Below, piece after piece: positions 1-6,543 of a DNA stretch of 18,225 nt. A program made the translations under genes and the position numbers. The DNA lies in NCBI GenBank assembly GCA_028871195.1, contig JAGWNT010000081.1:1-18225 (forward strand). The letters run 5' to 3'. Each line of letters starts with the position of its first letter. The stretch's first letter is position 1. The stretch is from REEB85 sp018971455. GTDB taxonomy: Bacteria > Pseudomonadota > Alphaproteobacteria > Acetobacterales > Acetobacteraceae. The notes beneath the pieces were generated by a model. That model had not been told where the DNA came from and did no database searches. It worked only from the letters and a program-made list of their open reading frames with translations.

Positions 1-2
1 CG

Positions 3-299
3 GCCGAGACCGAGCCGGAGGGCGCGGATCGCCGCCGCCTCGGCGTGGCGGCGGCGGCGCTGCGGATGGACGGACGGAAGGTGGCGCTGAACGATCCCGC
101 CCTGGGGCGCGGCTGGCACGGGCTGGAGGGGGTCTGCCGCGGGGCGTGGCGCTGGACGGACGGCGATGCGCGGCTGCACCGGGCGGGCATCCGGCGGATC
201 GAGGTGACGGTGCGGCCGATGCTGCTGCACTGGGTGCCGCCCGACCACGCCGGCGCGGGACCCGACCCGATGGACCCATCGGGCCGGACGTTGCGTTAG
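3..299 (+). CDS. Hint-family secreted protein, C-terminal fragment (5' truncated by window edge)
   Basis: The frame is open from base 3 to a TAG at 297-299, giving about 98 visible residues. The piece matches, in order, the last ~80 residues of the two Hint-domain proteins at the other end of the window. Shared landmarks are RRRLGV, then LDG/MDG, then WRWTDGD (WRWSDG in the third copy), then a hydrophobic beta-strand ending in a W-containing tail (LHWVPP, compared with YWVPE and YWERA). The catalytic Hint part would lie upstream, outside the window, so naming it a Hint protein rests on this shared C-terminal module alone. It is the only copy on the plus strand. Its stop codon overlaps the stop of the convergent permease gene. 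The function of the C-terminal module is unknown. Confidence 0.7.
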   Translation, partial: AETEPEGADRRRLGVAAAALRMDGRKVALNDPALGRGWHGLEGVCRGAWRWTDGDARLHRAGIRRIEVTVRPMLLHWVPPDHAGAGPDPMDPSGRTLR

Positions 300-1153
300 C
301 CGCGCGCGGGCGTGGCCGCCCGCGCCCGCGGATCCGGCCCGGCCGAGGGCGGTGCCGGACGGCTGAGCCGCCCGAGGGCGAGGATCGCCGCCAGCGTGAC
401 CAGATAGACCACCAGTTGCAGCCCGCTCGGCCGGTCCGAATAGCCGATCAGCGTGTGCAGCACGCGCCCGGGAAGGCTCGATTCCGGCAGCAGATGCACG
501 CTGTTCCACACCGTGCCGGGCAGCGCATCGACGAAGCCGCCGCGTTGCAGGAACACCGCCGCCTGCCCGGCGAGCCCGGCGGCGAGGAAGGTGACCAGCG
601 CGTTGGTGACCGAGAACAGATGGCGCGTCGGCAGCGCCAGCAGCCCGCCATAGAGCAGCGCCGAGACCACGCCGCCGAGCGCCACCCCCGCCAGCCCGCC
701 GGCCAGCATCGCGGGCCAGCCCGAGCCGCCGCCGATGGCGATGCCGTAGAGGAACAGCACCACCTCCGCCCCCTCGCGCAGCACGGCGATGCCGACCACC
801 AAGCCGAGCGCCGACACGTCGCGCTGCCCGCCGCGCACCGCCTCGCCGACGGCGCGCACCTCGCCCGCCATGGCGCGGCCATGGCGGGCCATCCACACCA
901 CGTGCCAGGTCAGCATCAGCACCGCGAGGCTGAGGATGACGGCGTTGAGCAGCTCCTGCCCGGAGCCGGAGAAGGTGCCGGCGATGGCGCCGGCGAAGGC
1001 GGCAACCAGCGCGGCGCCGGCCAGCCCGCCAGCGATGCCGAGGGCGATGACCCGCCCGCGCCCGGCCACGCCGCGCGAGGCGGCGAGCACGATGCCGACG
1101 ATCAGCCCGGCCTCGATGGCCTCACGGAAGACGATGACGAGGGCTGCGAGCAT
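296..1153 (-). CDS. FTR1/EfeU-family iron permease
   Basis: A 285-residue polytopic membrane protein of the oxidase-dependent iron permease family (FTR1/EfeU), which imports iron across the inner membrane. The two diagnostic R-E-x-x-E iron-binding motifs are present: REAIE at residues 10-14 in the first helix and REGAE at 126-130 in the fourth. The family C-terminal block reading WNSVHLLPESSLPGRVL followed by LIGY is at about 216-238. About seven hydrophobic segments are visible and length is normal for the family. The start places the first REXXE ten residues into TM1, as usual. No Shine-Dalgarno is obvious. No EfeO or EfeB partner lies beside it, so it stands alone; the electron-transfer partner is unknown. 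A Fur-like palindrome sits in its promoter. The stop TAA (296-298) overlaps the TAG of the convergent upstream gene. Confidence 0.9.
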   Translation of the reverse strand: MLAALVIVFREAIEAGLIVGIVLAASRGVAGRGRVIALGIAGGLAGAALVAAFAGAIAGTFSGSGQELLNAVILSLAVLMLTWHVVWMARHGRAMAGEVRAVGEAVRGGQRDVSALGLVVGIAVLREGAEVVLFLYGIAIGGGSGWPAMLAGGLAGVALGGVVSALLYGGLLALPTRHLFSVTNALVTFLAAGLAGQAAVFLQRGGFVDALPGTVWNSVHLLPESSLPGRVLHTLIGYSDRPSGLQLVVYLVTLAAILALGRLSRPAPPSAGPDPRARAATPARG

Positions 1154-1171
1154 GGGGCGGGCCGGATGTAG

Positions 1172-1214
1172 TTGCGAGTGACTTGCAATTGCAGCTTTGC
1201 CGGCGGTTTGTCAA
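1172..1214 (-). promoter_or_regulatory. Promoter with Fur-like operator for the iron permease
   Basis: Read on the minus strand, a perfect -35 hexamer TTGACA lies at 1214-1209. After a 17-nt spacer comes a weak -10 region (CAATTG, 1191-1186). Overlapping the -10 is a 17-bp near-palindrome, TTGCAAGTCACTCGCAA at 1172-1188 with one mismatched pair. It runs into a perfect 10-bp palindrome TGCAATTGCA at 1184-1193. Overlapping inverted hexamers of this kind are how Fur boxes are built, and the downstream gene is an iron permease. The Fur assignment is an inference from pattern and context; an Irr-type or other regulator is possible. Confidence 0.5.
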
Positions 1215-1246
1215 TGCACAACTCCGCACCACGGCGACGGGCTGAC

Positions 1247-1263
1247 CCCCGCATGACGCGGGG
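1247..1263 (-). terminator. GC-rich hairpin after the 104-aa gene, no U-tract
   Basis: A perfect 6-bp inverted repeat (CCCCGC / GCGGGG) with a 5-nt loop lies between the stop of the small gene (1301) and the iron permease promoter. No run of T follows on the minus strand, so it is not a standard intrinsic terminator. It may only weakly separate the two units. Confidence 0.25.
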
Positions 1264-1300
1264 CGGCGGCAGGAGGTGGGGCGAGGGCGAGTGGGCGCGG

Positions 1301-1615
1301 TCAGCCGGTCAGCGCCGCCTCGGCGGTGCGCACGGCCTGGAGCGGCAGGGCGGCACGGCCGACCACCTGGCCGCCGACGCAGGCGAGCCAGCCGGCGCCC
1401 TCGGGCGGGCGGGGCCGGAGTTCAATCAGCCGCGCCTCATCGTCGAGGGCGACGGCCTGGTAGCTGCGCCAGCCCCAGCGCAGCGGCCCACGAATGCGAA
1501 CGACGCGGGCGATGGGTTCGCCCGCGTCGTCAATGCCGATCCATTCGAGGGTGCGGGCGGACCCGTCCCCCTCATCGCTGCGTCCGCGCGTCCAGTGCAG
1601 GCGCGGACTCTCCAT
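1301..1615 (-). CDS. Hypothetical protein, 104 aa, downstream of EF-G
   Basis: I do not recognise this family. The product is a soluble-looking 104-residue protein with no signal peptide or membrane segment. It starts MESPRLHWTRGR and carries an RIRGPLRWGWRSYQAVALDDEARLIELRP-type centre (about residues 41-69) that reads as alternating beta-strands, then a Gly/Ala-rich tail. Codon use matches the neighbours, with GC-rich third positions. The ATG at 1615-1613 is preceded by GGGGA at six bases. It is immediately preceded by the TAG of a five-codon mini-ORF, the last of a chain of tiny overlapping ORFs starting at the EF-G stop. The gene lies 59 bases after EF-G on the same strand, so co-transcription or translational reinitiation is plausible. 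It could be lineage-specific; nothing ties it directly to translation. Confidence 0.6.
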   Translation of the reverse strand: MESPRLHWTRGRSDEGDGSARTLEWIGIDDAGEPIARVVRIRGPLRWGWRSYQAVALDDEARLIELRPRPPEGAGWLACVGGQVVGRAALPLQAVRTAEAALTG

Positions 1616-1641
1616 CTAGATCCCCGCACTCATGTCGCAGG

Positions 1642-1678
1642 CTCCATCAGGAATTCTCCATCAGCGCATCTCCGTCAG
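1642..1678. repeat. Three 9-bp direct repeats with exact 14-bp period after EF-G
   Basis: On the plus strand CTCCATCAG (1642-1650), CTCCATCAG (1656-1664) and CTCCGTCAG (1670-1678) recur with a period of exactly 14 bp. The last copy overlaps the EF-G stop codon. On the minus strand each reads CTGATGGAG (CTGACGGAG for the first), i.e. it carries a TGATG stop/start overlap and a GGAG. Confidence 0.7.
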
Positions 1679-3762
1679 GCCGACTTGGCCATGATCTCGT
1701 CGGCGATGTTGCGCGGCACCGGATCGTAGTGGTGGAACTGCATGGTGAAGCTCGCCCGCCCCTTGGTCATGCTGCGCAGGTCGGAAATATAGCCGAACAT
1801 CTCCTTCAGCGGAACATGCGCGCGCACCATGATGGTGGAGCCGCTGGTCTCCTGGTTCTGGATCATGCCGCGGCGGCGGTTGAGATCGCCCACCACGTCG
1901 CCGACATGGTCGTTCGGCGTCGTCACCTCGACGTCCATGATCGGCTCGAGGATGATCGGGCCGGCCTTCTTCATGCCCTCGCGGAAGCAGGCCTTGGCGG
2001 CGATTTCGAAGGCCAGCGCGCTCGAATCGACGTCGTGGTACTTGCCGTCCACCAGGGTGTATTTGAAATCGACCGTCTGGAAGCCGGCCAGCACGCCGGT
2101 ATCGGCCTGCATGCGGATGCCCTTTTCCACCGCCGGGATGTATTCGCGGGGCACCGAGCCGCCGACCACCTTGTTCTCGAACTGCACGCCGGCATTGCGC
2201 TCGGTCGGCTCGAAGATGATCTTCACCTCGGCGAACTGGCCGGAGCCGCCGGTCTGCTTCTTGTGGGTGTAGATCTCGGTGTGCGGCTTGCTGATGGTCT
2301 CGCGATAGGCCACCTGCGGGGCGCCGATATTGGCTTCCACGCCGTATTCGCGCCGCAGCCGGTCGATGATGATTTCGAGATGCAGCTCGCCCATGCCGGA
2401 GAGGATGGTCTGGCCGGTCTCCTGGTCGGTCTTGAGCCGCAGCGAGGGGTCCTCGCCGGCCAGCTTCTGCAGGCCGATGGTCATCTTCTCGACCGAATCC
2501 TTGGTCTTCGGCTCGACCGAGATGTCGATCACGGGCACCGGGAAGGCCATGCGCTCCAGCACCACCGGATCGTCCGAGCTGGCCAGCGTGTCGCCGGTGC
2601 CGGTGTCCTTGAGGCCGACGAACGCCGCGATGTCGCCGGCGGAGACCTCCTTGATCTCGGCGCGCTTGTCGGCGTGCATCTGGAACATGCGCCCGACGCG
2701 TTCCTTGTGGTCCTTCGTCGTGTTCAGAACGGTGTCACCGCTCTTCAGCGTGCCGGCATAGACGCGCACGAAGGTCAGCGTGCCGTATTTGTCGTTGATG
2801 ATCTTGAAGGCGAGGCCGGCGAAGGGGGCGGCGGGGTCGGCCTTGATGCGGCGGCGGTTGCTGTGCTCGCCATCCTCCTCGCCCTCCTCGGCGGCGATCG
2901 AGATGCCGGGCACGTCGATCGGGCTTGGCAGATAGGCGAGGACCGCGTCGAGCAGCGGCTGGACGCCCTTGTTCTTGAAGGCCGTGCCGCACAGCACCGG
3001 GCGGAAGGCGCCGCTGATGGTGCCGGTCTTGATGGCGCGCTTGAGCGTCTCGACTGAGACGTCGCCCTTGTCGAAATACTCCTCCATGCCGGCGTCATCG
3101 ACGCTCAGCGCGGTGTCGAGCAGGAGCTGGCGGTATTCCTTCGCCTTCTCCATCAGATCGGCCGGGATCGGCTCGTCGTGGAACTTGGCGCCGAGCTCGC
3201 CGCCCTCCCAGATGATCGCCTTCATCTCCACCAGATCGACCACGCCGAGGAACTGGTCCTCCACGCCGATCGGCAGCTGGAGGGGCAGCGCCACGATGTC
3301 GAGCTTCTCCTTCAGCGTGTCGAAGGCGCGGTAGAAATCGGCGCCGGTGCGGTCGAGCTTGTTGATGAAGATGATGCGCGGCACGTTGTAGCGGTCGGCG
3401 AGGCGCCAGTTGGTCTCCGATTGCGGCTGCACGCCGGCGACGCCCTCGATGATGAACACCGCGCCGTCGAGCACGCGCAGGCTGCGGTTCACCTCGATGT
3501 TGAAATCGATGTGGCCGGGCGTGTCGATGATGTTGATGCGGTGGTCCTTCCACTCGCAGGTCACCGCGGCCGAGGTGATCGTGATGCCACGCTCACGCTC
3601 CTGGTCCATGTAGTCGGTGGTGGTGTTGCCGTCATGCACCTCGCCGATGCGGTGCGACACGCCGGTGTAGTACAGGATGCGCTCCGTGGTCGTGGTCTTG
3701 CCCGCGTCGATATGCGCGGTGATCCCGATGTTGCGGATCTTCTGAAGCGACGTTGCCGACAC
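1675..3762 (-). CDS. fusA: Elongation factor G (translocation GTPase)
   Basis: EF-G drives GTP-dependent ribosome translocation and, with RRF, ribosome recycling, in the cytoplasm. With a GTG start at 3762-3760 the product is 695 residues, the normal family length. GTPase motifs are intact: G1 AHIDAGKTT (16-24), G2 RGITIT (58-63), G3 DTPGH (80-84), G4 NKLD (134-137) and G5-like CGTAFKNK (258-265). Domain II follows an acidic insert (EEGEEDGEHSNRRR, about 292-305). Domains III (GMGELHLEI), IV (GGSVPREYIPAVEKG) and V (GYISDLRSMTKGRASF) are complete. The GTG start is chosen because GGAGG lies five bases upstream and the likely -10 lies downstream of the first possible ATG (3813). No rpsL, rpsG or tuf flank it, so it is outside a str operon and may be a second EF-G. 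NKLD replaces the commoner NKMD. Confidence 0.95.
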   Translation of the reverse strand: MSATSLQKIRNIGITAHIDAGKTTTTERILYYTGVSHRIGEVHDGNTTTDYMDQERERGITITSAAVTCEWKDHRINIIDTPGHIDFNIEVNRSLRVLDGAVFIIEGVAGVQPQSETNWRLADRYNVPRIIFINKLDRTGADFYRAFDTLKEKLDIVALPLQLPIGVEDQFLGVVDLVEMKAIIWEGGELGAKFHDEPIPADLMEKAKEYRQLLLDTALSVDDAGMEEYFDKGDVSVETLKRAIKTGTISGAFRPVLCGTAFKNKGVQPLLDAVLAYLPSPIDVPGISIAAEEGEEDGEHSNRRRIKADPAAPFAGLAFKIINDKYGTLTFVRVYAGTLKSGDTVLNTTKDHKERVGRMFQMHADKRAEIKEVSAGDIAAFVGLKDTGTGDTLASSDDPVVLERMAFPVPVIDISVEPKTKDSVEKMTIGLQKLAGEDPSLRLKTDQETGQTILSGMGELHLEIIIDRLRREYGVEANIGAPQVAYRETISKPHTEIYTHKKQTGGSGQFAEVKIIFEPTERNAGVQFENKVVGGSVPREYIPAVEKGIRMQADTGVLAGFQTVDFKYTLVDGKYHDVDSSALAFEIAAKACFREGMKKAGPIILEPIMDVEVTTPNDHVGDVVGDLNRRRGMIQNQETSGSTIMVRAHVPLKEMFGYISDLRSMTKGRASFTMQFHHYDPVPRNIADEIMAKSA

Positions 3763-3767
3763 GGTAG

Positions 3768-3772
3768 CCTCC
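3768..3772 (-). promoter_or_regulatory. Shine-Dalgarno GGAGG deciding the GTG start of EF-G
   Basis: On the minus strand GGAGG is followed by five bases (CTACC) and GTG. The alternative in-frame ATG at 3774-3772 overlaps this Shine-Dalgarno and has none of its own. Confidence 0.75.
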
Positions 3773-3801
3773 ATATTGCCCAGCGGGCATGCAGCAGCGC
3801 G

Positions 3802-3830
3802 AGCATAGCACAAAAACGGGCGTGAAGCGC
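3802..3830 (-). promoter_or_regulatory. Candidate extended -10 promoter for EF-G
   Basis: The minus strand reads TGC-TATGCT at 3810-3802, an extended -10 element. The hexamer 17 bases further upstream (GCGCTT, 3830-3825) is a poor -35, which fits an extended -10 promoter. The predicted transcript would start near 3795. That leaves about a 33-nt leader and excludes the ATG at 3813 as a start. Confidence 0.4.
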
Positions 3831-3843
3831 CTGCTTCATGCCC
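3812..3843 (-). terminator. Intrinsic terminator of the GFA-family gene
   Basis: On the minus strand GGGCATGAAGC, loop AGGC, then GCTTCACGCCC form an 11-bp stem with one A-C mismatch (3843-3818). This is followed by one G and five T (3816-3812). It lies about 155 bases after the GFA stop codon and just upstream of the EF-G -10, so it separates the two units. Confidence 0.65.
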
Positions 3844-3997
3844 CGCCCAGCGCCTGCCCGGGTTCGATCAGCGCGTGACATGCCCTCGCGGCCGCGGATT
3901 TGCAAGCGCCACGAGGCGATTCGCCCGCATGGCTGCGCCGATCCTGGCTCAGGGATGGCGCCGGCGCCGCACCCCGGGCCGGCCGGCCCGCCGCAGG
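3844..3997. other. Non-coding spacer with a 16-bp perfect palindrome
   Basis: No gene is supported here. The only structure noted is the perfect palindrome CGGGCCGGCCGGCCCG at 3975-3990, eight bases past the GFA stop. No T-run follows, so it is at best a pause or factor-dependent site. Confidence 0.4.
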
Positions 3998-4420
3998 CTA
4001 CTCCGCCATCATCTCGCCGGAGCCGCCGAACGCGGCGGGGAAATCCTTCAGCTTGGGCAGGCCGTCATGGATGGGCAGCACCGCCTCGGCGTAGTTCACG
4101 TGCACGACCGGGACGAAATCCAGCGTCGGGATGGTGGCGGCGAACACGTCCACGAGGCCGAGCGGCGGGTGGTTGGCCATCAGATGCCCGCCGCATCTGG
4201 CGCACCACTGGCGCTCGCTCATCGGCGTCTTGGCGTAGGTCGCCACATGCTCGGCCCCCTCGGTCACGCGCACCGCCTCCGGCTTCCACAGGCTGAACGC
4301 GTTCACCGGGCCGCCGGACCACGACCGGCAGGACCGGCAATGGCAGTAGCCCATCGCCTCCGGCTCCCCGCTCACCTCCAGCGCCACCGCGCCGCAGAAG
4401 CAGCGCCCGACATGGGTCAT
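3998..4420 (-). CDS. GFA-family zinc protein (glutathione-dependent formaldehyde-activating-like, DUF636/CENP-V fold)
   Basis: A 140-residue cytoplasmic protein of the GFA family. All seven zinc-ligand cysteines of the family pattern are visible: CxC (C7, C9), CxCxxC (C26, C28, C31) and CxxC (C73, C76). The core YCHCRSCRSWSG is typical, as is WCARCGGHL. Length is normal. The founding member was proposed to speed formation of S-hydroxymethylglutathione from formaldehyde, but most family members have no proven activity, so the reaction should not be assumed. The start at 4420 is supported by GGAGG at 4430-4426, five bases upstream. No formaldehyde dehydrogenase or glutathione gene is adjacent, so context gives no pathway. 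It appears to be a single-gene unit ended by the hairpin at 3812-3843. Confidence 0.9.
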   Translation of the reverse strand: MTHVGRCFCGAVALEVSGEPEAMGYCHCRSCRSWSGGPVNAFSLWKPEAVRVTEGAEHVATYAKTPMSERQWCARCGGHLMANHPPLGLVDVFAATIPTLDFVPVVHVNYAEAVLPIHDGLPKLKDFPAAFGGSGEMMAE

Positions 4421-4503
4421 GTCACCCTCCCTTGCGCCGTCGCGCCCGGCGCGATCGATCGCGAACCGGACCAGATAGGCAGGCCGGCAGGCGGAGGTGA
4501 AGT

Positions 4504-4527
4504 AAAAAATCGCCCCGGCCCGCCGAG
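4504..4527 (-). terminator. Probable intrinsic terminator after the EamA exporter
   Basis: The minus strand reads CTCGG, loop CGGG, CCGGG (4527-4514, five pairs including one G-U), then four bases and six T (4509-4504). It begins about 20 bases past the EamA stop. The stem is short and the gap to the T-run is long, so confidence is moderate. Confidence 0.45.
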
Positions 4528-4530
4528 CAC

Positions 4531-4560
4531 CCTACCGCCCGTCCCTCCTACCGCCCGTCC
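4531..4560. repeat. 14-bp direct repeat overlapping the EamA stop codon
   Basis: CCTACCGCCCGTCC occurs at 4531-4544 and again at 4547-4560, a 16-bp period. The second copy contains the EamA stop (TAG on the minus strand, 4550-4548), so the last codons and stop of the gene are duplicated just downstream. This looks like a local slippage duplication. Confidence 0.7.
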
Positions 4561-5456
4561 TCCCGGGCGACGGGGCGGGGCTCGCGCGTCGCCGCCCACA
4601 GCCCGCCCGCCAGGCAGGCGAGGCCGGCGATGGCGGGGGCCGGGACGGGCTCGCCCAGCAGCGCGGCGCCCAGCAGGAACGCCACCACCGGGCCGAGCGA
4701 GAGGAACACCGTCACCTGCGTCGCCGCCGCCCGGCCGAGCGCCCACAGCCAGAGCAGGTAGCCGATGCCGCTGCTCATGCCGATGAACACCACGGCGAGC
4801 CAGCCGGCCGGCGTGAAGCGCGGCCAGGCGGCGAAGAATCCCTCGCCCAGCCCGGCCGGCACCGCCAGCGCGACGACCGAGGCCAGCATCGCCAGCGCGC
4901 TGACCTGCAGGGCCGGGTAGCGGCGCAGATAGGGGCGGTAGAGCACGCTGCACACCGCCCCGCACAGCGCCGCCCCGAACGCCGCCAGATAGCCGGCCCA
5001 ATCCAGCCCAACCGGCGCCGGCCCAACCGGCTCCGACCTGGCCTGCCCGCCGAGCGTCAGCGCCACCCCGGCGATGGTCAGCAGCACGCCGAGCGTGCGC
5101 CGCCAGGTCAGCCGCTCCTGGCCGAGGGCGACGGCGATCATCATGGTCAGCAGCGGGAAGGTGGCGAACACCACGGCGCCGCGCCCGGCCGGGATGATGC
5201 GCAGGCCCCAGTTGAGCAGCGCGATCAGCAGGCCGAACTGGACGATGCCGAGGGCGGCGATCGGCGCCACGTCGCGCGCGGCGAACGACGCTCGCCCGCG
5301 CATCATCAGCACCGCCGGCACCAGGCAGAGGCAGCCGATGGCGTAGCGCAGCAGCGCCAGCGAGGCCGGGCCGGTCTGGCCGATGACGAAGCGCGTCGCC
5401 ACCATCGCGGCCCCCACCTGCACCCCGGTGGCCGCCGCCGCGGCCAGCGCCAGCAC
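4548..5456 (-). CDS. EamA/DMT-superfamily exporter
   Basis: A drug/metabolite-transporter-type inner-membrane protein of about 302 residues with ten hydrophobic helices arranged as two EamA repeats. Each repeat ends in the expected small-residue helix (LGVLLTIAGVALTLGG and AIAGLACLAGGLWAA). RhaT/YdcZ-like members export amino acids or other metabolites; substrate cannot be read from sequence. The frame is open far upstream, but that part is a shadow of the MarR-GNAT gene. The annotated GTG at 5456 begins right at TM1. An alternative is a CTG at 5486-5484 that overlaps the upstream stop (CTGA) and has GGGAG eight bases before it, adding ten residues. The gene follows the MarR-GNAT gene at 26 bases or, with CTG, overlaps it, so translational coupling is likely. 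Exporting an amino compound fits the neighbouring lyase and hydrolase. Confidence 0.85.
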   Translation of the reverse strand: MLALAAAAATGVQVGAAMVATRFVIGQTGPASLALLRYAIGCLCLVPAVLMMRGRASFAARDVAPIAALGIVQFGLLIALLNWGLRIIPAGRGAVVFATFPLLTMMIAVALGQERLTWRRTLGVLLTIAGVALTLGGQARSEPVGPAPVGLDWAGYLAAFGAALCGAVCSVLYRPYLRRYPALQVSALAMLASVVALAVPAGLGEGFFAAWPRFTPAGWLAVVFIGMSSGIGYLLWLWALGRAAATQVTVFLSLGPVVAFLLGAALLGEPVPAPAIAGLACLAGGLWAATREPRPVAREDGR

Positions 5457-5482
5457 GGGCGCGCGCGGCGCGGCGGGCGCGC

Positions 5483-6484
5483 TCAGAGGTCGAGCTCCCA
5501 GAACTGGCCGACCAGATCGTGGCCGAAGCTGTGATGGCGCTCCTCGCCGACCAGGCGGAAGCCGGCCTGCTGGTAGATGTGCCGGGCGGCGACGAGGATG
5601 TCGTTGGTCCACAGCGTCAGCCGCCGGTAGCCGGCGGCGCGGGCAAAGCCGATGCATTCCTCGACCAGCCGCCGCCCGAGCCCGAGGCCGCGCGCCGCCG
5701 CCTCGACATAGAGCAGCCGCAGCTTGGCGACCTCGTCCGTGTCGCGCACCAGGAACACGGAGCCGAGCACCGCGCCCTCCCGCTCGGCGATCCAGCAGCG
5801 CTCCCGGGCAGGATCGAAGTCGCGGATGAACTTCGCCACGATCTCGGCGACCAGCGCCTCGAAACTGCCGTCCCACCCATATTCGGCGGCGTAGAGCACG
5901 GCCTGGCGGTGCACCACCCAGCCCATGTCGCCCGGCCGGTGCGCGCGCAGGGTGACCGGCGCCGGCGCCGCGCCGGTGGCGCCGAGCAGCCGCTCGGCGG
6001 TCGCCAGGGCCGCGACCAGGTGCCGGCGCCCGGCGGCCGGCAGCGCTGCCAGCATGGCGCCGACCTCCGCCTGCGAGCGGGCGTCGATGGTGGTGAACAG
6101 CGCCCGCCCGGCCGCGGTCAGGGACAGCAGGCTCTGCCGCCCATCCCGCGCCGATGGCCGGCGCGCGACCAGCCCGCGCGCCGCGAGCCCGCGCAGCAGC
6201 CGGCTCAGATACCCCGCATCCAGGCCGAGCCCGGCGCCGAGCCGGGCCGCCGTGTCCTCGCCGGCCTGCGCCAGCTCGTAGACGATGCGCCCCTCGGTCA
6301 GCGTCAGCGGCCCGCCGAGCAGCCCCTCGTGCAGCACGCCGATCCGGCGGGTGTAGAACCGGCTGAACCGCCGCACCGCCCGGATCTCGGCCGTGGAATC
6401 GGACCCGGGGTGCGAATCTGACCCGGGGTCAGAATCGGCCCCGGGGTCAGAATCGGACTGGGTCTGTGGATCGGCGTTCGCCAT
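5483..6484 (-). CDS. MarR-type regulator fused to a GNAT acetyltransferase
   Basis: A 333-residue bifunctional protein. Residues 1-30 are a low-complexity acidic leader with repeats of the DPGSDS type, encoded by an 18-bp tandem repeat. Residues about 35-170 are a MarR winged helix: recognition region LGLDAGYLSRLLRGLAARG (86-104), wing RPSARDGRQSLLSLT (109-123). Residues about 177-333 are a GNAT domain with the acetyl-CoA loop ARGLGLGRRL (264-273) and the usual IYQQAGFRLVGEE end (303-315). MarR-GNAT fusions are a known architecture, thought to couple sensing to acetylation of an amino compound; targets are mostly unknown. It sits between the M20 hydrolase (59 bases upstream) and the EamA exporter, so it may control or take part in this cassette. 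The start has only a weak ribosome site; ATGs further upstream are out of frame. Confidence 0.88.
   Translation of the reverse strand: MANADPQTQSDSDPGADSDPGSDSHPGSDSTAEIRAVRRFSRFYTRRIGVLHEGLLGGPLTLTEGRIVYELAQAGEDTAARLGAGLGLDAGYLSRLLRGLAARGLVARRPSARDGRQSLLSLTAAGRALFTTIDARSQAEVGAMLAALPAAGRRHLVAALATAERLLGATGAAPAPVTLRAHRPGDMGWVVHRQAVLYAAEYGWDGSFEALVAEIVAKFIRDFDPARERCWIAEREGAVLGSVFLVRDTDEVAKLRLLYVEAAARGLGLGRRLVEECIGFARAAGYRRLTLWTNDILVAARHIYQQAGFRLVGEERHHSFGHDLVGQFWELDL
6396..6467. repeat. Four-unit 18-bp tandem repeat in the MarR-GNAT leader
   Basis: Units of the type GAATCGGACCCGGGGTCA start at 6396, 6414, 6432 and 6450; the last is degenerate. On the minus strand they encode the Asp/Ser/Pro/Gly-rich leader of the MarR-GNAT protein. 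Eighteen bases is six codons, so changes in copy number keep the reading frame. Confidence 0.85.
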
Positions 6485-6526
6485 GGCGCCCCCGGCATGT
6501 GCGGCAGGGAACGGTCGGCGCGATGG

Positions 6527-6539
6527 TTGCCTTTGTCAA
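6527..6539 (-). promoter_or_regulatory. Possible -35 and small inverted repeat before MarR-GNAT
   Basis: The minus strand has TTGACA at 6539-6534, inside TTGACAAAGGCAA, a 13-bp imperfect inverted repeat with five-base arms and one mismatch. No good -10 is found 16-18 bases further on. It could be a weak promoter with a MarR operator in the 59-base gap, but the evidence is thin. Confidence 0.25.
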
Positions 6540-6543
6540 GTAT

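Noticed and set aside
1276..3057. 593-codon plus-strand frame opposite EF-G
   Set aside because: Shadow of fusA; the EF-G motifs on the other strand are unambiguous.
3763..3813. Longer EF-G starting at the ATG at 3813
   Set aside because: The GTG at 3762 has an ideal GGAGG, gives the normal length, and the candidate -10 lies downstream of the 3813 ATG.
5457..5876. 140-residue N-terminal extension of the EamA exporter
   Set aside because: Arg/Gly/Pro-rich shadow of the GNAT domain, not membrane-like.
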